Source of the DNA: Kordia periserrulae
Lineage (GTDB): Bacteria > Bacteroidota > Bacteroidia > Flavobacteriales > Flavobacteriaceae
Direction of reading: 5' to 3'
Length of the DNA: 64,000 nucleotides
Assembly: GCF_003054265.1 (NCBI RefSeq)
Contig: NZ_QBKT01000007.1
Span: 62,001-126,000 of the forward strand
A model generated the notes under the pieces. The model was not told the origin of the DNA. It searched no databases and saw only the letters and a list, made by a program, of their open reading frames with translations. Both the position numbers and the translations under genes were made by a program. This document shows, piece after piece, positions 1 to 8,845 of this stretch (positions are counted from its first letter, which is position 1; each line of letters opens with the position of its first letter).

Positions 1-1
1 G

Positions 2-3000
2 AACACTTTTTTACAAGCGCAAGAAAAACAAGCAACTGCCTCCGACTATATAAATGACGGAAACCATTTGTTATTTTACGGAAAGTATCTCGATGCTACG
101 CAACTGTTTCAAAAAGCATTGAAGATTTCAGAAGAAACGCAAGATTTTTTACACATTGCAGCTTCTTACAATGCGTTAGCTAAAGCTTCTTTTTCGCAAT
201 CACAATTAATGCAATCGTATTCGTATGCACAACAGGCTTTGGTACATAGTGAAAAAGCAAAAGAGGTTGGAAAAAGAGAAAAAGCTACCGCTTTGGAAAA
301 CTTAACTACTATTGAAAGTATTATTGGAAAAACTAAGGATGCTCTTAAAAATGCGTTGGAAGCGTTGGAAATTCGCCAAACATATTTTAAAGATGAAAAA
401 CTTGCGTTGGTGAATTCGTATTTGAATTATGCTATCGCATTACATACCAACCGAAAGTTGCCCGAAGCAATGGAAAACTTGGACATTGCCATTTCTATTA
501 CCGCTGAAAATTCACCTCAACTCACCATTTTACATGCAGATATTATGGAGCTGAAAGGGCAAATTAAGTACGATTTAGGTAAAAACGGTGAGGCGTTGTC
601 GTACTTTGAAAAAACATTGCAATTAGCACAGCAAGTTTATGAAAAAGATCATCCGTATTTTGGAAAGGTGTATAATGAAATGGGATTGATTTATTCTATT
701 AGAGAGGAATTTGGCGAAAGCTTAGAATATTATAAAAAAGCGCTGAGTTTAAGCATTCAAAATTACGGTATAGACAATCACGATGAACAAGTGCGAATTC
801 ATTTTAATATTGGCACAGCATATTTTAATCAAAATTTAATTGAAAAAGCGTTATTTCATACGAAAAAGACCTTAGAGTTAGGCACACACTTTTATGGTGC
901 ATCGCATCCAAAAATGTATTATCCATACAGCCAACTTGGAAATATTTACGGAGACGAACGCGGAATTCCATATCTTGAAAAAGCGCTTGCCATTTGCTTG
1001 AATGCTCCAAAAGTAAATTATGTAATAGTGTCGTACTTGTATGAATATCTTGGACACATCAATTATAGAATAGAGAACTTACAACAAGCGTTGCATTATT
1101 ATCAAAAATCGTTGGAGATTAGAGAGCGAATTTACGGGACACAGAATGCAAGCACCATTAAAACATATAATCATATTGCCAAAATTTACACTGAATTACA
1201 AAATTTTGAGAAAGCTTTGGCGTATAATCAGAAAGCCATTCAAGCCAATCAACTTACACAAATTACAGATACCAATCGTTTTTCTTCAAAAAGTTATGTG
1301 GACACCGATATGCCGCTAGAGAACACAAAAACGAAAGCTGATATTTTACTACATCTTTACGAAAACACGAAAGAAAAAAAGTATTTAGAAGAAAGTATTC
1401 AATATTATACAGATGCGATTTCTTTTATCAAACTAACACGTGCATCAAAGCGCAATTACGCAGATAAAATCAAGTTTTCGGAAACGATTAAGGCGCTGTA
1501 TGCAAAAAATATTTACACCTCTTTAGCGCACTACGAATTGTATAAGGATGATTCTTCTTTAAGAACTGCTTTTACAGCTTCAGAACAAAGCAAAGCGCAT
1601 GTATTGCGATCATTGTTAAAAAATACGGAACAAAAGCGTCAAATGCATCTTCAAGAAGATATTCTAAATTTAGAACAAAGCATCAACGACGAACTTGCTG
1701 TGTTGCAGTCAAAAATTCTTGTTGAATCTACCAAAAAAGAAGCTGATAGCATCCTACTATATACCTTGGAAGGTGCATTTTTTGATCTTTCCAAACGAAA
1801 AGATTCTCTCGAAAAAAGCATTGAACACACGTTGCCAAAGTACTATAAACTCAAATATGAAGATCGTGTAATTACGCTTCAAAATCTTCAAGAAAAATTA
1901 AACGATAAAACCACCTTGTTAGAGTTTTTTAAAAACCACAACATGCTGTATGTATTTATTGTTACTAAGAATACGTTTCGAGTTGAAAAATTGGAAATTG
2001 AAGATTTAGACAATCAAATTAAAGAATTCAATAACGCAATCGTAGAAAAAGACACTAAAAAATTTACTGAACGTTCAGTGCATTTGTACGAACAACTATT
2101 CGCGCCCATTCGAAATTATTTTGTGGGAGATGAGCTTCTTATTATTCCTGATGAATCGCTTTGGCATTTACAATTTGACCTGTTGCTAACCCAAGATTCA
2201 AATACTGATACAGATGCTTATCTTTTGCACGACTACGCGATTAGTTATGCAAATTCTGCGAGCTTATTGTTTGAAAATACTGAAAGTAAGAATGTTGAAA
2301 GCATCCAAAACGATTGTATTGCATTTTCATTTACCAGCAAGGATAGCATTCATGCGGTTTCTTCTGCAATTTCATTATCCGATTTACGAAACTCTCAAAT
2401 AGATTTGCCTGGTACGCGAAAAGAAATTGCTGAGATTTCAAAAATTTTAGAAGGCTCCTATTTTTATGGAACAAAGGCAAATGAAGCAAATTTTAAGGAA
2501 CAAGCCGCAAAGTATAAAATTATTCACTTGGCACTTCACGGCGATATTGACAACCAAAATTCCAATAATTTAAAAATTTATTTTTCTAAAGGAAGCGATG
2601 AAGAAGATGACGCTTTATTTGTACATGAATTGTACAACCTTCACATTCCTGCCAGTTTGGTAGTTTTAAGTGCTTGCAATACAGGAAGCGGAAAAGTCAA
2701 TAAAGCGGAAGGCATTCAAAGTTTGGGAAATGCTTTTCAATACGCAGGCGCGAAAAGCTTGTTGTTGAGTCGATGGGAAATTTCAGATAAAACGACTCCC
2801 GAATTTATGCGCTATTTCTACAAGCATATCAAAGCTGGATTGCCGAAACACAAAGCTTTACAACAAGCAAAGATTGATTTTTTAACACACACAGATTCGT
2901 TTACCAATGCGCCGTTTTATTGGGGAAGTTTTTATGTGCTAGGAGACACGCAACCTATTGTATTGTCATCATTCAATTACACGTACTGGATTATCGGTAT

Positions 3001-3079
3001 TGTTTTGGGTGTTTTATTACTATTAGCGGTTATTTATAGAAAAAGAAAAGCATCTTCAGAATACGATTTAAGACCTTAA
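2..3079 (+). CDS. TPR-CHAT domain protein, exported and membrane anchored (5' end outside window)
   Basis: The frame is open from base 2 with no ATG, so the gene begins before the window. The first visible residues (..FLQAQEKQ) look like the end of a signal peptide. Tetratricopeptide repeats fill roughly the first 400 residues counted from base 68, a helical linker follows, and a CHAT (caspase-like) domain occupies about 620-960. The presumed catalytic pair is visible: His824 in LALHGD and Cys870 in SACNTG. A hydrophobic segment (about 975-993) followed by basic residues forms a C-terminal membrane anchor. If the signal peptide is real, the TPR and CHAT domains lie outside the cytoplasm. CHAT proteins are known or predicted proteases; the substrate here is unknown. 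RiPP precursors follow immediately. Confidence 0.85.
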   Translation, partial: NTFLQAQEKQATASDYINDGNHLLFYGKYLDATQLFQKALKISEETQDFLHIAASYNALAKASFSQSQLMQSYSYAQQALVHSEKAKEVGKREKATALENLTTIESIIGKTKDALKNALEALEIRQTYFKDEKLALVNSYLNYAIALHTNRKLPEAMENLDIAISITAENSPQLTILHADIMELKGQIKYDLGKNGEALSYFEKTLQLAQQVYEKDHPYFGKVYNEMGLIYSIREEFGESLEYYKKALSLSIQNYGIDNHDEQVRIHFNIGTAYFNQNLIEKALFHTKKTLELGTHFYGASHPKMYYPYSQLGNIYGDERGIPYLEKALAICLNAPKVNYVIVSYLYEYLGHINYRIENLQQALHYYQKSLEIRERIYGTQNASTIKTYNHIAKIYTELQNFEKALAYNQKAIQANQLTQITDTNRFSSKSYVDTDMPLENTKTKADILLHLYENTKEKKYLEESIQYYTDAISFIKLTRASKRNYADKIKFSETIKALYAKNIYTSLAHYELYKDDSSLRTAFTASEQSKAHVLRSLLKNTEQKRQMHLQEDILNLEQSINDELAVLQSKILVESTKKEADSILLYTLEGAFFDLSKRKDSLEKSIEHTLPKYYKLKYEDRVITLQNLQEKLNDKTTLLEFFKNHNMLYVFIVTKNTFRVEKLEIEDLDNQIKEFNNAIVEKDTKKFTERSVHLYEQLFAPIRNYFVGDELLIIPDESLWHLQFDLLLTQDSNTDTDAYLLHDYAISYANSASLLFENTESKNVESIQNDCIAFSFTSKDSIHAVSSAISLSDLRNSQIDLPGTRKEIAEISKILEGSYFYGTKANEANFKEQAAKYKIIHLALHGDIDNQNSNNLKIYFSKGSDEEDDALFVHELYNLHIPASLVVLSACNTGSGKVNKAEGIQSLGNAFQYAGAKSLLLSRWEISDKTTPEFMRYFYKHIKAGLPKHKALQQAKIDFLTHTDSFTNAPFYWGSFYVLGDTQPIVLSSFNYTYWIIGIVLGVLLLLAVIYRKRKASSEYDLRP

Positions 3080-3101
3080 AAAAGTAAACTTCATCTTTCT
3101 A

Positions 3102-3190
3102 TTTTCAATAAAAGTGAAAAAATATAGGGTAACAAAATCATTTTTTTTGAACTATACGTTATGGGGGATTCTTGTATAGAGTCGAAAAAT
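3102..3190 (+). repeat. Duplicated upstream block, copy A (precursor 1)
   Basis: About 90 bases, clearly similar by eye to 3450-3537. Both copies share a TTTTCAA start, a GGGTAACAAA core, a run of eight T, then TTGAACTAT and a purine-rich GGG. Copy A ends about 20 bases before the ATG of the first precursor and probably holds its promoter or operator. No clean TAnnTTTG element is present, so an alternative sigma factor or an activator is possible (inference). Confidence 0.6.
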
Positions 3191-3210
3191 AACATACTAA
3201 TTCAAAAATT

Positions 3211-3342
3211 ATGAAAAAAAGAAGTATTGCATCTTTACACTTAAACAAAAAGTCAATTTCTAACTTAAATGTTGAAAAAATAAAAGGAGGAGAAACTTCT
3301 AGTCCAGTATTTTCTAATTGCTGTATATTCAAGAAAGGATAA
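3211..3342 (+). CDS. RiPP (class I lanthipeptide-type) precursor peptide 1, 43 aa
   Basis: A 43-residue peptide opening with MKKRSIASLHLNKKSISNL, the leader pattern of many Bacteroidota class I lanthipeptide-type precursors. The leader ends in a double glycine (K25-G26-G27). The predicted core has three Thr/Ser near its start (T29, S30, S31) and an adjacent Cys pair (C37, C38). It shares its leader with the precursor at 3792, which argues strongly that it is a real gene. A perfect palindromic terminator follows 18 bases after the stop. No LanB/LanC, radical SAM or transporter gene lies in the window, so modification enzymes would have to act in trans. The final product is unknown. Confidence 0.75.
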   Translation: MKKRSIASLHLNKKSISNLNVEKIKGGETSSPVFSNCCIFKKG

Positions 3343-3360
3343 ACCAATGAACTTCTATAA

Positions 3361-3388
3361 AATGCGAACTCGAGTTCGCATTTTTTTT
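3361..3388 (+). terminator. Rho-independent terminator after precursor 1
   Basis: A perfect 22-base palindrome (stem AATGCGAACTC / GAGTTCGCATT) followed by a run of T. Confidence 0.9.
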
Positions 3389-3449
3389 GCTCGTATCTTT
3401 CCAACTATAAATACCTCATAATCAACTACATTTTAATTTTTATTTATTT

Positions 3450-3537
3450 TTTTCAAAAAAAGTAGAAAAATACTGGGTAACAAATCTCTTTTTTTTGAAC
3501 TATTATATAAGGGAATTTTATATTGTATATCGAAATA
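3450..3537 (+). repeat. Duplicated upstream block, copy B
   Basis: Second copy of the block at 3102-3190, with the same order of GGGTAACAAA, T-run, TTGAACTAT and GGGAA. Unlike copy A it is not next to a coding region: the next precursor starts about 255 bases later. It may mark a lost precursor gene or drive a long 5' leader. Confidence 0.6.
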
Positions 3538-3791
3538 TAGAAGCACGATGTTTGTAAGCACGTTTTTACAAGATTTCTTTTATTGTTTCGCTTTATGCAA
3601 AAACTATTTTTCTCTTCTTGAATTCAACATCAAATAAACATTTTATATAAAAAACATTAAAACCGTAACAAAAAGCATCATTACCTATTGAAGTTGATGT
3701 TTTTTTAAACAATATTCTTTCGCGAAGAATAGACGCATTGGTGAGCGTCTTTAAGTGTTCACTTTTTATATTATTTTAGAAATTATACATT
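3538..3791 (+). other. Leader/intergenic region before precursor 2 with hairpins
   Basis: Contains a terminator-like hairpin (about 3671-3706, CATCA / TGATG then T-run) and a GC-richer hairpin at 3731-3750 (AGACGC / GCGTCT followed by TTT). These could attenuate transcription from copy B into the precursor at 3792, or be remnants of a deleted gene. The short open frame at 3548-3637 has no leader motif and was not called. Confidence 0.35.
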
Positions 3792-3980
3792 ATGAAAAAA
3801 AGAAATCTTACATCGTTAAACTTAAACAAAAAATCAATTTCTAACTTCAATACTGACGAATTAGTTGGTGGAACTGGAGTTACAAATATTTACGAATGTC
3901 CTTCTGTATTAGTGAAGCCTCACTGCTTTTCTCGTGAATCATTTATCACAGTTTGCCAGTGCGAAACAGACGCTTGCTAA
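3792..3980 (+). CDS. RiPP (class I lanthipeptide-type) precursor peptide 2, 62 aa
   Basis: Same leader as precursor 1 (MKKRNLTSLNLNKKSISNF), ending in a double glycine at G26-G27. The core is longer and richer in Cys: five Cys (in YEC, PHC, TVC, QC and the final AC) with several Ser and Thr, a composition suited to lanthionine or disulfide crosslinking. A strong terminator at 4004-4033 separates it from the convergent TonB receptor. Leader and GG site are seen directly; the lanthipeptide assignment is by family resemblance and no modifying enzyme is encoded nearby. Confidence 0.8.
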   Translation: MKKRNLTSLNLNKKSISNFNTDELVGGTGVTNIYECPSVLVKPHCFSRESFITVCQCETDAC

Positions 3981-4003
3981 TTAGCGTAAAATTGAATAAA
4001 TAG

Positions 4004-4033
4004 AAAAGGCTACCAAATTGGTAGCCTTTTTTT
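4004..4033 (+). terminator. Terminator between precursor 2 and the TonB receptor
   Basis: Stem GGCTACC / GGTAGCC with loop AAATT, flanked by A-run and T-run, so it can act in both directions for the two convergent genes. Confidence 0.9.
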
Positions 4034-4052
4034 ATGTGTATGTTTTTTACTA

Positions 4053-6896
4053 TTAGTTAATTACCCAAGAAACAAAATATTGAGCTCCAATAGTTCCCAC
4101 TCCTGGTGCGCTTAGGTATTCGTGACCTAAAACGTTTGCTGCACCTAGTTTGAAGGTAGATTTTCCATGACGGTAGTTTACTTGTACATCAAATAAGGAA
4201 CGTGCTGTAACCATTCCGTCAGCAAAAGTAGATTCCCAAAGGAATGCATCGTTCCATCTCCAGTTAACATTGAATCCGAAATTGTCAAACAAATCTGTTT
4301 TTCCGAAAGATGCTTTTACTTTATGCTCTGGCGTGTTGAAGTTTGTTTCAAAGTCAGGATCACTTGCTCTGTCAAAGTCAAGCTTTGCATACGTATAGTT
4401 GATGCTGAAATCAAAATCTCCAAATACTTTTGTTCCCACTTCAATAGCCGCACCATACGAATTGATGTCAGCATTTGAGTTAGAGTACAATTGGAAAGGC
4501 GTAAAGTCACCATTTGCTGCTGCAATTAATGCATTTGGCGTTGGCGCTCCACCTACTGGCGTTAAATCTGTAATATCTGATAAATCTACATTACCATAGT
4601 TAGGAACAATTACGGTTCTGTTTGCAATGAAATCTTTGTATGAGTTGTAGTATGCACTAACATCTACAGAAATATCATCAAACATAATTCCACGATATCC
4701 TACTTCAAAAGCAGCTACTTGTTCTGGCTTTACAAACTCAACATTTGCACGTTGTAACAACGCTGGGTTTGGCGCTCCTGCTGCTGCACTTGCTCCAAAT
4801 GCTTGGAACGATGCCAACGTAAACGAGTTGTTGTATGCGTCGTTTCCTGAAAGTGTAACTGTTCTATCCAAACCAAATGCTTCTAATCCCGCTGGGAAAT
4901 TGTTTGTGATTGGTCTAGTTGTATAACGATCTAAGTTATCTGGAGCCGAACCTACTAAGATTGCATTTCCAACGTCTAAACCGATATATTGGTCTTGCGT
5001 AGTTGGGTTACGGAAACCTGTTTGGAAAGATGCTCTGAAGTTATGTTTTTTAGCTTCGTCTGGTGAATATACTAAAGATACTCTTGGCGAGAAGTTTCCA
5101 TCAAAGTTTTGCGCTTTGTCATAACGGATAGAACCCGTAAACTTCATTTTATCTTCCATGAATTTCTTTTGCACTTGCATGTACACTCCATATTCATCGT
5201 AACGAATTGGTCCGTCAACATCCGTAAAGATAGTTCCTTGCGAGTCTAGCACATATTCACGGAATGATCCTCCAATTTGGATATCAGCTACATCAATTAA
5301 GTGCGAGAAGTTATAGTTTACATCTGCGTGATATAATTTGGTATTGTCAATAAATTTTGAACCTGTTAGCAAATCACCATCTGCAGTTACACTATTTAAC
5401 GCACTTCTAAATTGTGGCGAACCTGGCTCAAAACGGCCTGTGTCTGCTAATCCTCTAGCAAACGCGTGTGCTACGGCAGGGTTACCTGGTGCTACTCCCG
5501 GAATTGCTCCCGTGATTGCTCCTAAGTATCCTGTTGCGTATTCTGTAAACCATTGCTGGTCTGACTTCCATCTTCTGTTGATGTTGATTGCTGTAAAACG
5601 CGTGTCATACGAATCACCTGCCTTTTCAGCAGTTACATATCCTCTGATGAAGAAATTGTTGTTACGGATTTCTAATTTATGCTGTTGCATAAAGAAGTTT
5701 TTGATAGAGTATCTGTTTGCTCCTTGATAAATTGTGTTTCCACGTCCAATCTTAGAGTTCCAAATGATTGTAAAGTCATCTGCAAAAGGCTTGTAGTGCA
5801 TTGCTAAGTCAGCTTTTACACTTTGCGCGTCATAATCCATTAAGTCGCGCTCTTCGTATCCTGTTCTAGAGATGGCTGCTGAACCGAATGTTCCTGCTGG
5901 TGCTCCAGATAGCGCATCAAAATTTAGCGTTGTAGACACCTCATCACCATAAATGTTTAAACCGTTATAGTTAGGGTCTGAAGTTCTATCGCCTGCAATA
6001 GCATCTCCTGTAGCAGCATTGTAGTTTGTGTAATCGGTTGCAAACCATTCTGTACCGTTCAAGAAAGAGAAAGAAGCTTTTACGGCTAATTTATCACTGA
6101 ATGCATGTGCCGCTCTAAATCCAAAGTCTACAAAAATATTATCACCTGCATTGCTTGAAGAAGTCATTCCTGTTTTCGCATACGCGCTAATTCCTTGATG
6201 CTGATACGGATCTTTACTACGCATAAACATGATACCGTTGAAGGCATTCGCTCCATATAATGCAGAAGATGCTCCTGGTAGTAATTCTACTGTAGCTACA
6301 TCTAGTTCAGACATTCCTAATAAGTTTCCTAAGGCGAAGTTTAAGGCTGGAGAAGAGTTGTCCATTCCATCAACCAACTGCATAAATCTTGTGTTGGCAA
6401 ATGTGGCAAAACCTCTAGTGTTTACCGATTTAAACGTTAAACTGTTGGTATTAATATCAACACCTTTTAAATTTTCTAACGCGTCATAGTACGATGGTGC
6501 AGAAGCATTTTTAATGGCCCTAGCGTCCAAACGCTCAACCGTTACTGGCGATTCTCTAATTCTTTCTGGTGTTCTAGAAGCAGAAAGAACGATTTCGTCT
6601 AATTCTGTTCCTTCTTTTAGAACGATAGTAACGTCTTCGTTGTTTTTGGTAATTTCAACAGTAGCGGATTCAAATCCAATGCTACTTGCTGTGATTTTAA
6701 AAGGTGGTTGTTGATTGACAGATAGTTTAAATTTTCCATCAAAGTCAGTACTTGTTCCCGTGGCACTTCCTTCAACAACAATGTTAACACCTGGAATTGG
6801 CATGTTACTGCCATCAACAACTTTTCCGCTGATATTAGTTTGTGCAAATAAGCCCGCACATACCAACATAGCCAAAATTGATAGATAAGCTCTCAT
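4053..6896 (-). CDS. TonB-dependent outer-membrane receptor
   Basis: 947 aa. A signal peptide (about 1-19, MRAYLSILAMLVCAGLFAQ) is followed by a carboxypeptidase-regulatory-like beta-sandwich (20-105, with ISGKVVDG and DFDGKF), then a plug domain (about 115-235, with RGFATFANTRFMQLVDG) and a long beta-barrel. The architecture is that of an energy-coupled transporter for a large or scarce substrate. No SusD-like lipoprotein or glycoside hydrolase lies next to it, so it is not a canonical polysaccharide-utilisation locus, and the substrate cannot be read from the sequence. It lies 79 bases downstream of glmS; a TATATTGT element just upstream suggests its own promoter. Confidence 0.9.
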   Translation of the reverse strand: MRAYLSILAMLVCAGLFAQTNISGKVVDGSNMPIPGVNIVVEGSATGTSTDFDGKFKLSVNQQPPFKITASSIGFESATVEITKNNEDVTIVLKEGTELDEIVLSASRTPERIRESPVTVERLDARAIKNASAPSYYDALENLKGVDINTNSLTFKSVNTRGFATFANTRFMQLVDGMDNSSPALNFALGNLLGMSELDVATVELLPGASSALYGANAFNGIMFMRSKDPYQHQGISAYAKTGMTSSSNAGDNIFVDFGFRAAHAFSDKLAVKASFSFLNGTEWFATDYTNYNAATGDAIAGDRTSDPNYNGLNIYGDEVSTTLNFDALSGAPAGTFGSAAISRTGYEERDLMDYDAQSVKADLAMHYKPFADDFTIIWNSKIGRGNTIYQGANRYSIKNFFMQQHKLEIRNNNFFIRGYVTAEKAGDSYDTRFTAININRRWKSDQQWFTEYATGYLGAITGAIPGVAPGNPAVAHAFARGLADTGRFEPGSPQFRSALNSVTADGDLLTGSKFIDNTKLYHADVNYNFSHLIDVADIQIGGSFREYVLDSQGTIFTDVDGPIRYDEYGVYMQVQKKFMEDKMKFTGSIRYDKAQNFDGNFSPRVSLVYSPDEAKKHNFRASFQTGFRNPTTQDQYIGLDVGNAILVGSAPDNLDRYTTRPITNNFPAGLEAFGLDRTVTLSGNDAYNNSFTLASFQAFGASAAAGAPNPALLQRANVEFVKPEQVAAFEVGYRGIMFDDISVDVSAYYNSYKDFIANRTVIVPNYGNVDLSDITDLTPVGGAPTPNALIAAANGDFTPFQLYSNSNADINSYGAAIEVGTKVFGDFDFSINYTYAKLDFDRASDPDFETNFNTPEHKVKASFGKTDLFDNFGFNVNWRWNDAFLWESTFADGMVTARSLFDVQVNYRHGKSTFKLGAANVLGHEYLSAPGVGTIGAQYFVSWVIN

Positions 6897-6975
6897 AAGT
6901 CTTTTGGTTTAATTATTATGAGAACAATATACGCTTTTTTAGGATATTCTTAACAAAAGAGTTAATTTTTTACTA

Positions 6976-8823
6976 TTATTCTACCGTCACCGATTTTGCG
7001 AGGTTTCTAGGCTGATCTACGTTACAATTTCGCATAACCGCTATATAATATGACAGCAATTGTAAAGGAATTGTTGTTAAAAGTGGCGTAAGTAGCTCTA
7101 AAGTTTCAGGAATTTCAATCACATAGTCCGCAATTTTCTTAATAGAGGTATCGCCCTGCATTACTACGGCAATAATTTTTCCTTTTCGTGATTTTATCTC
7201 TTGAATGTTACTTACTACTTTCTCGTAGTGTCCTTTTCTGGTAGCAATCACTACTACTGGCATTTGCTCATCAATCAGTGCAATTGGTCCGTGCTTCATT
7301 TCTGCCGCTGGATATCCTTCTGCGTGAATGTATGAGATTTCTTTTAGTTTTAGCGCACCTTCCAACGCCACTGGGAAGTTATAACCACGACCTAAATACA
7401 AGAAGTTCGTCGCATCTTTATAGATACTAGATATTGTTTTAACGTGTTCGTCAGATTCTAAAGTTTTTTCAACTTTTGCAGGAATAGCACTCATTTCAGT
7501 TAAGTATCCGTGGAATTCTGACGTTGAGATAGTTCCTTTTTTCTGAGCTAATTTTAACGCAATTAAAGTTAATACCGTTATTTGGGTTGTGAATGCTTTG
7601 GTAGAAGCTACTCCGATTTCTGGACCTGCATGTGTGTACGCACCTGCATTGGTTTCTCTTGAAATGGAAGAACCAACTACATTACAAACTCCAAAGACAA
7701 AAGCACCTTTACTTTTTGCCAGTTTGATGGCTGCTAGTGTGTCTGCCGTTTCTCCAGATTGCGAGATTGCGATTACCACATCTTTTTCTGTGATGATAGG
7801 GTTTCTATATCTGAATTCTGAAGCATATTCTACTTCAACTGGAGTTCTAGTTAGATTTTCAAATACATATTCTGCTACCAAACCTGCGTGCCATGATGTT
7901 CCACAAGCTACAATAAGGATTCTTTGTGCATTTAGGAATTTTTCAATATTATCATCCACACCTGCCATACGGATAATTCCTTCATTTGAAAGCATTCTTC
8001 CTCTAAAGGTATCTAAAATGGCTCTTGGTTGTTCGTAAATTTCTTTCAGCATGAAGTGGTCGTACCCTCCTTTTTCAATTTGCTCTAAATTTAATTGCAA
8101 TTCTTGAACATACGGATCAACGAGAGAGTCGTCTTTGATTTTACGAACTTTTACTTTTTTCCCTCTGCGAACTATTGCCATTTCTTCGTCTTCTAAGTAA
8201 ATAGCATTGTTGGTATATTCAATAAAAGGAGTTGCATCAGAAGCAATAAAAAATTCCTCATCACCAATACCAATGACTAACGGACTTCCTAAACGAGCTA
8301 CGACAATTTCATCAGGTTTGTTTTTGTCAAACACTGCAATTGCATACGCACCTACTACTTGATTGAGGGCAATTTGAACCGCTTTTCCAAGTTTTACATT
8401 TTCGTTTTTCTTTACATCTTCAATCAGGTTTACCAATACTTCAGTATCTGTATCCGATTGAAATGTGTATCCTCTATTGATTAATTCTTGCTTTAATGGC
8501 TCATAATTTTCAATGATTCCATTATGGATGATCACCAATTCACCAGAATTAGAGTAGTGTGGATGTGAGTTTACATCGTTAGGTTCACCATGTGTTGCCC
8601 AGCGTGTATGACCAATTGCTAACGAACCGTCAACTGAAATTTCATTTTTCACACGATCTTCTAAATCGGCAACCTTTCCTTTTGTTTTAGATAGTTTGAT
8701 GTTTTTACCATCATATATTGCTACTCCGGCACTGTCGTAGCCTCTATACTCTAATCTTTTTAAACCTTTTAGTACCACAGGATACGCTTCTCTGTGACCT
8801 ATATAACCTACGATTCCACACAT
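6976..8823 (-). CDS. glmS: Glutamine--fructose-6-phosphate aminotransferase (isomerizing)
   Basis: 615 aa, full length. It makes glucosamine-6-phosphate from fructose-6-phosphate and glutamine, the entry step to UDP-GlcNAc, peptidoglycan and lipid A. The N-terminal glutaminase domain begins MCGIVGYIG, with the nucleophile Cys2. Two SIS sugar-isomerase domains follow (SQSGETADTLAA in the first). The C-terminus NLAKSVTVE is the conserved GlmS ending. It sits 22 bases behind the DUF4270 gene, which suggests co-transcription with that gene and the GT5-like gene. No glmS ribozyme is expected or seen in the short upstream gap. Confidence 0.98.
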   Translation of the reverse strand: MCGIVGYIGHREAYPVVLKGLKRLEYRGYDSAGVAIYDGKNIKLSKTKGKVADLEDRVKNEISVDGSLAIGHTRWATHGEPNDVNSHPHYSNSGELVIIHNGIIENYEPLKQELINRGYTFQSDTDTEVLVNLIEDVKKNENVKLGKAVQIALNQVVGAYAIAVFDKNKPDEIVVARLGSPLVIGIGDEEFFIASDATPFIEYTNNAIYLEDEEMAIVRRGKKVKVRKIKDDSLVDPYVQELQLNLEQIEKGGYDHFMLKEIYEQPRAILDTFRGRMLSNEGIIRMAGVDDNIEKFLNAQRILIVACGTSWHAGLVAEYVFENLTRTPVEVEYASEFRYRNPIITEKDVVIAISQSGETADTLAAIKLAKSKGAFVFGVCNVVGSSISRETNAGAYTHAGPEIGVASTKAFTTQITVLTLIALKLAQKKGTISTSEFHGYLTEMSAIPAKVEKTLESDEHVKTISSIYKDATNFLYLGRGYNFPVALEGALKLKEISYIHAEGYPAAEMKHGPIALIDEQMPVVVIATRKGHYEKVVSNIQEIKSRKGKIIAVVMQGDTSIKKIADYVIEIPETLELLTPLLTTIPLQLLSYYIAVMRNCNVDQPRNLAKSVTVE

Positions 8824-8845
8824 AATTCTTTCTTAGTTATTGATA

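Noticed and set aside
3548-3637. 29-codon open frame between the two RiPP precursors
   Set aside because: No leader motif, no double glycine, no similarity to the neighbouring peptides; AT-rich chance frame.
5338-5727. 129-codon plus-strand frame opposite the TonB receptor
   Set aside because: Shadow of a strongly supported gene; no family pattern.
6976-8845. glmS ribozyme upstream of glmS
   Set aside because: Only 22 bases separate glmS from the previous gene and no ribozyme-like core is present; such ribozymes are typical of Firmicutes.
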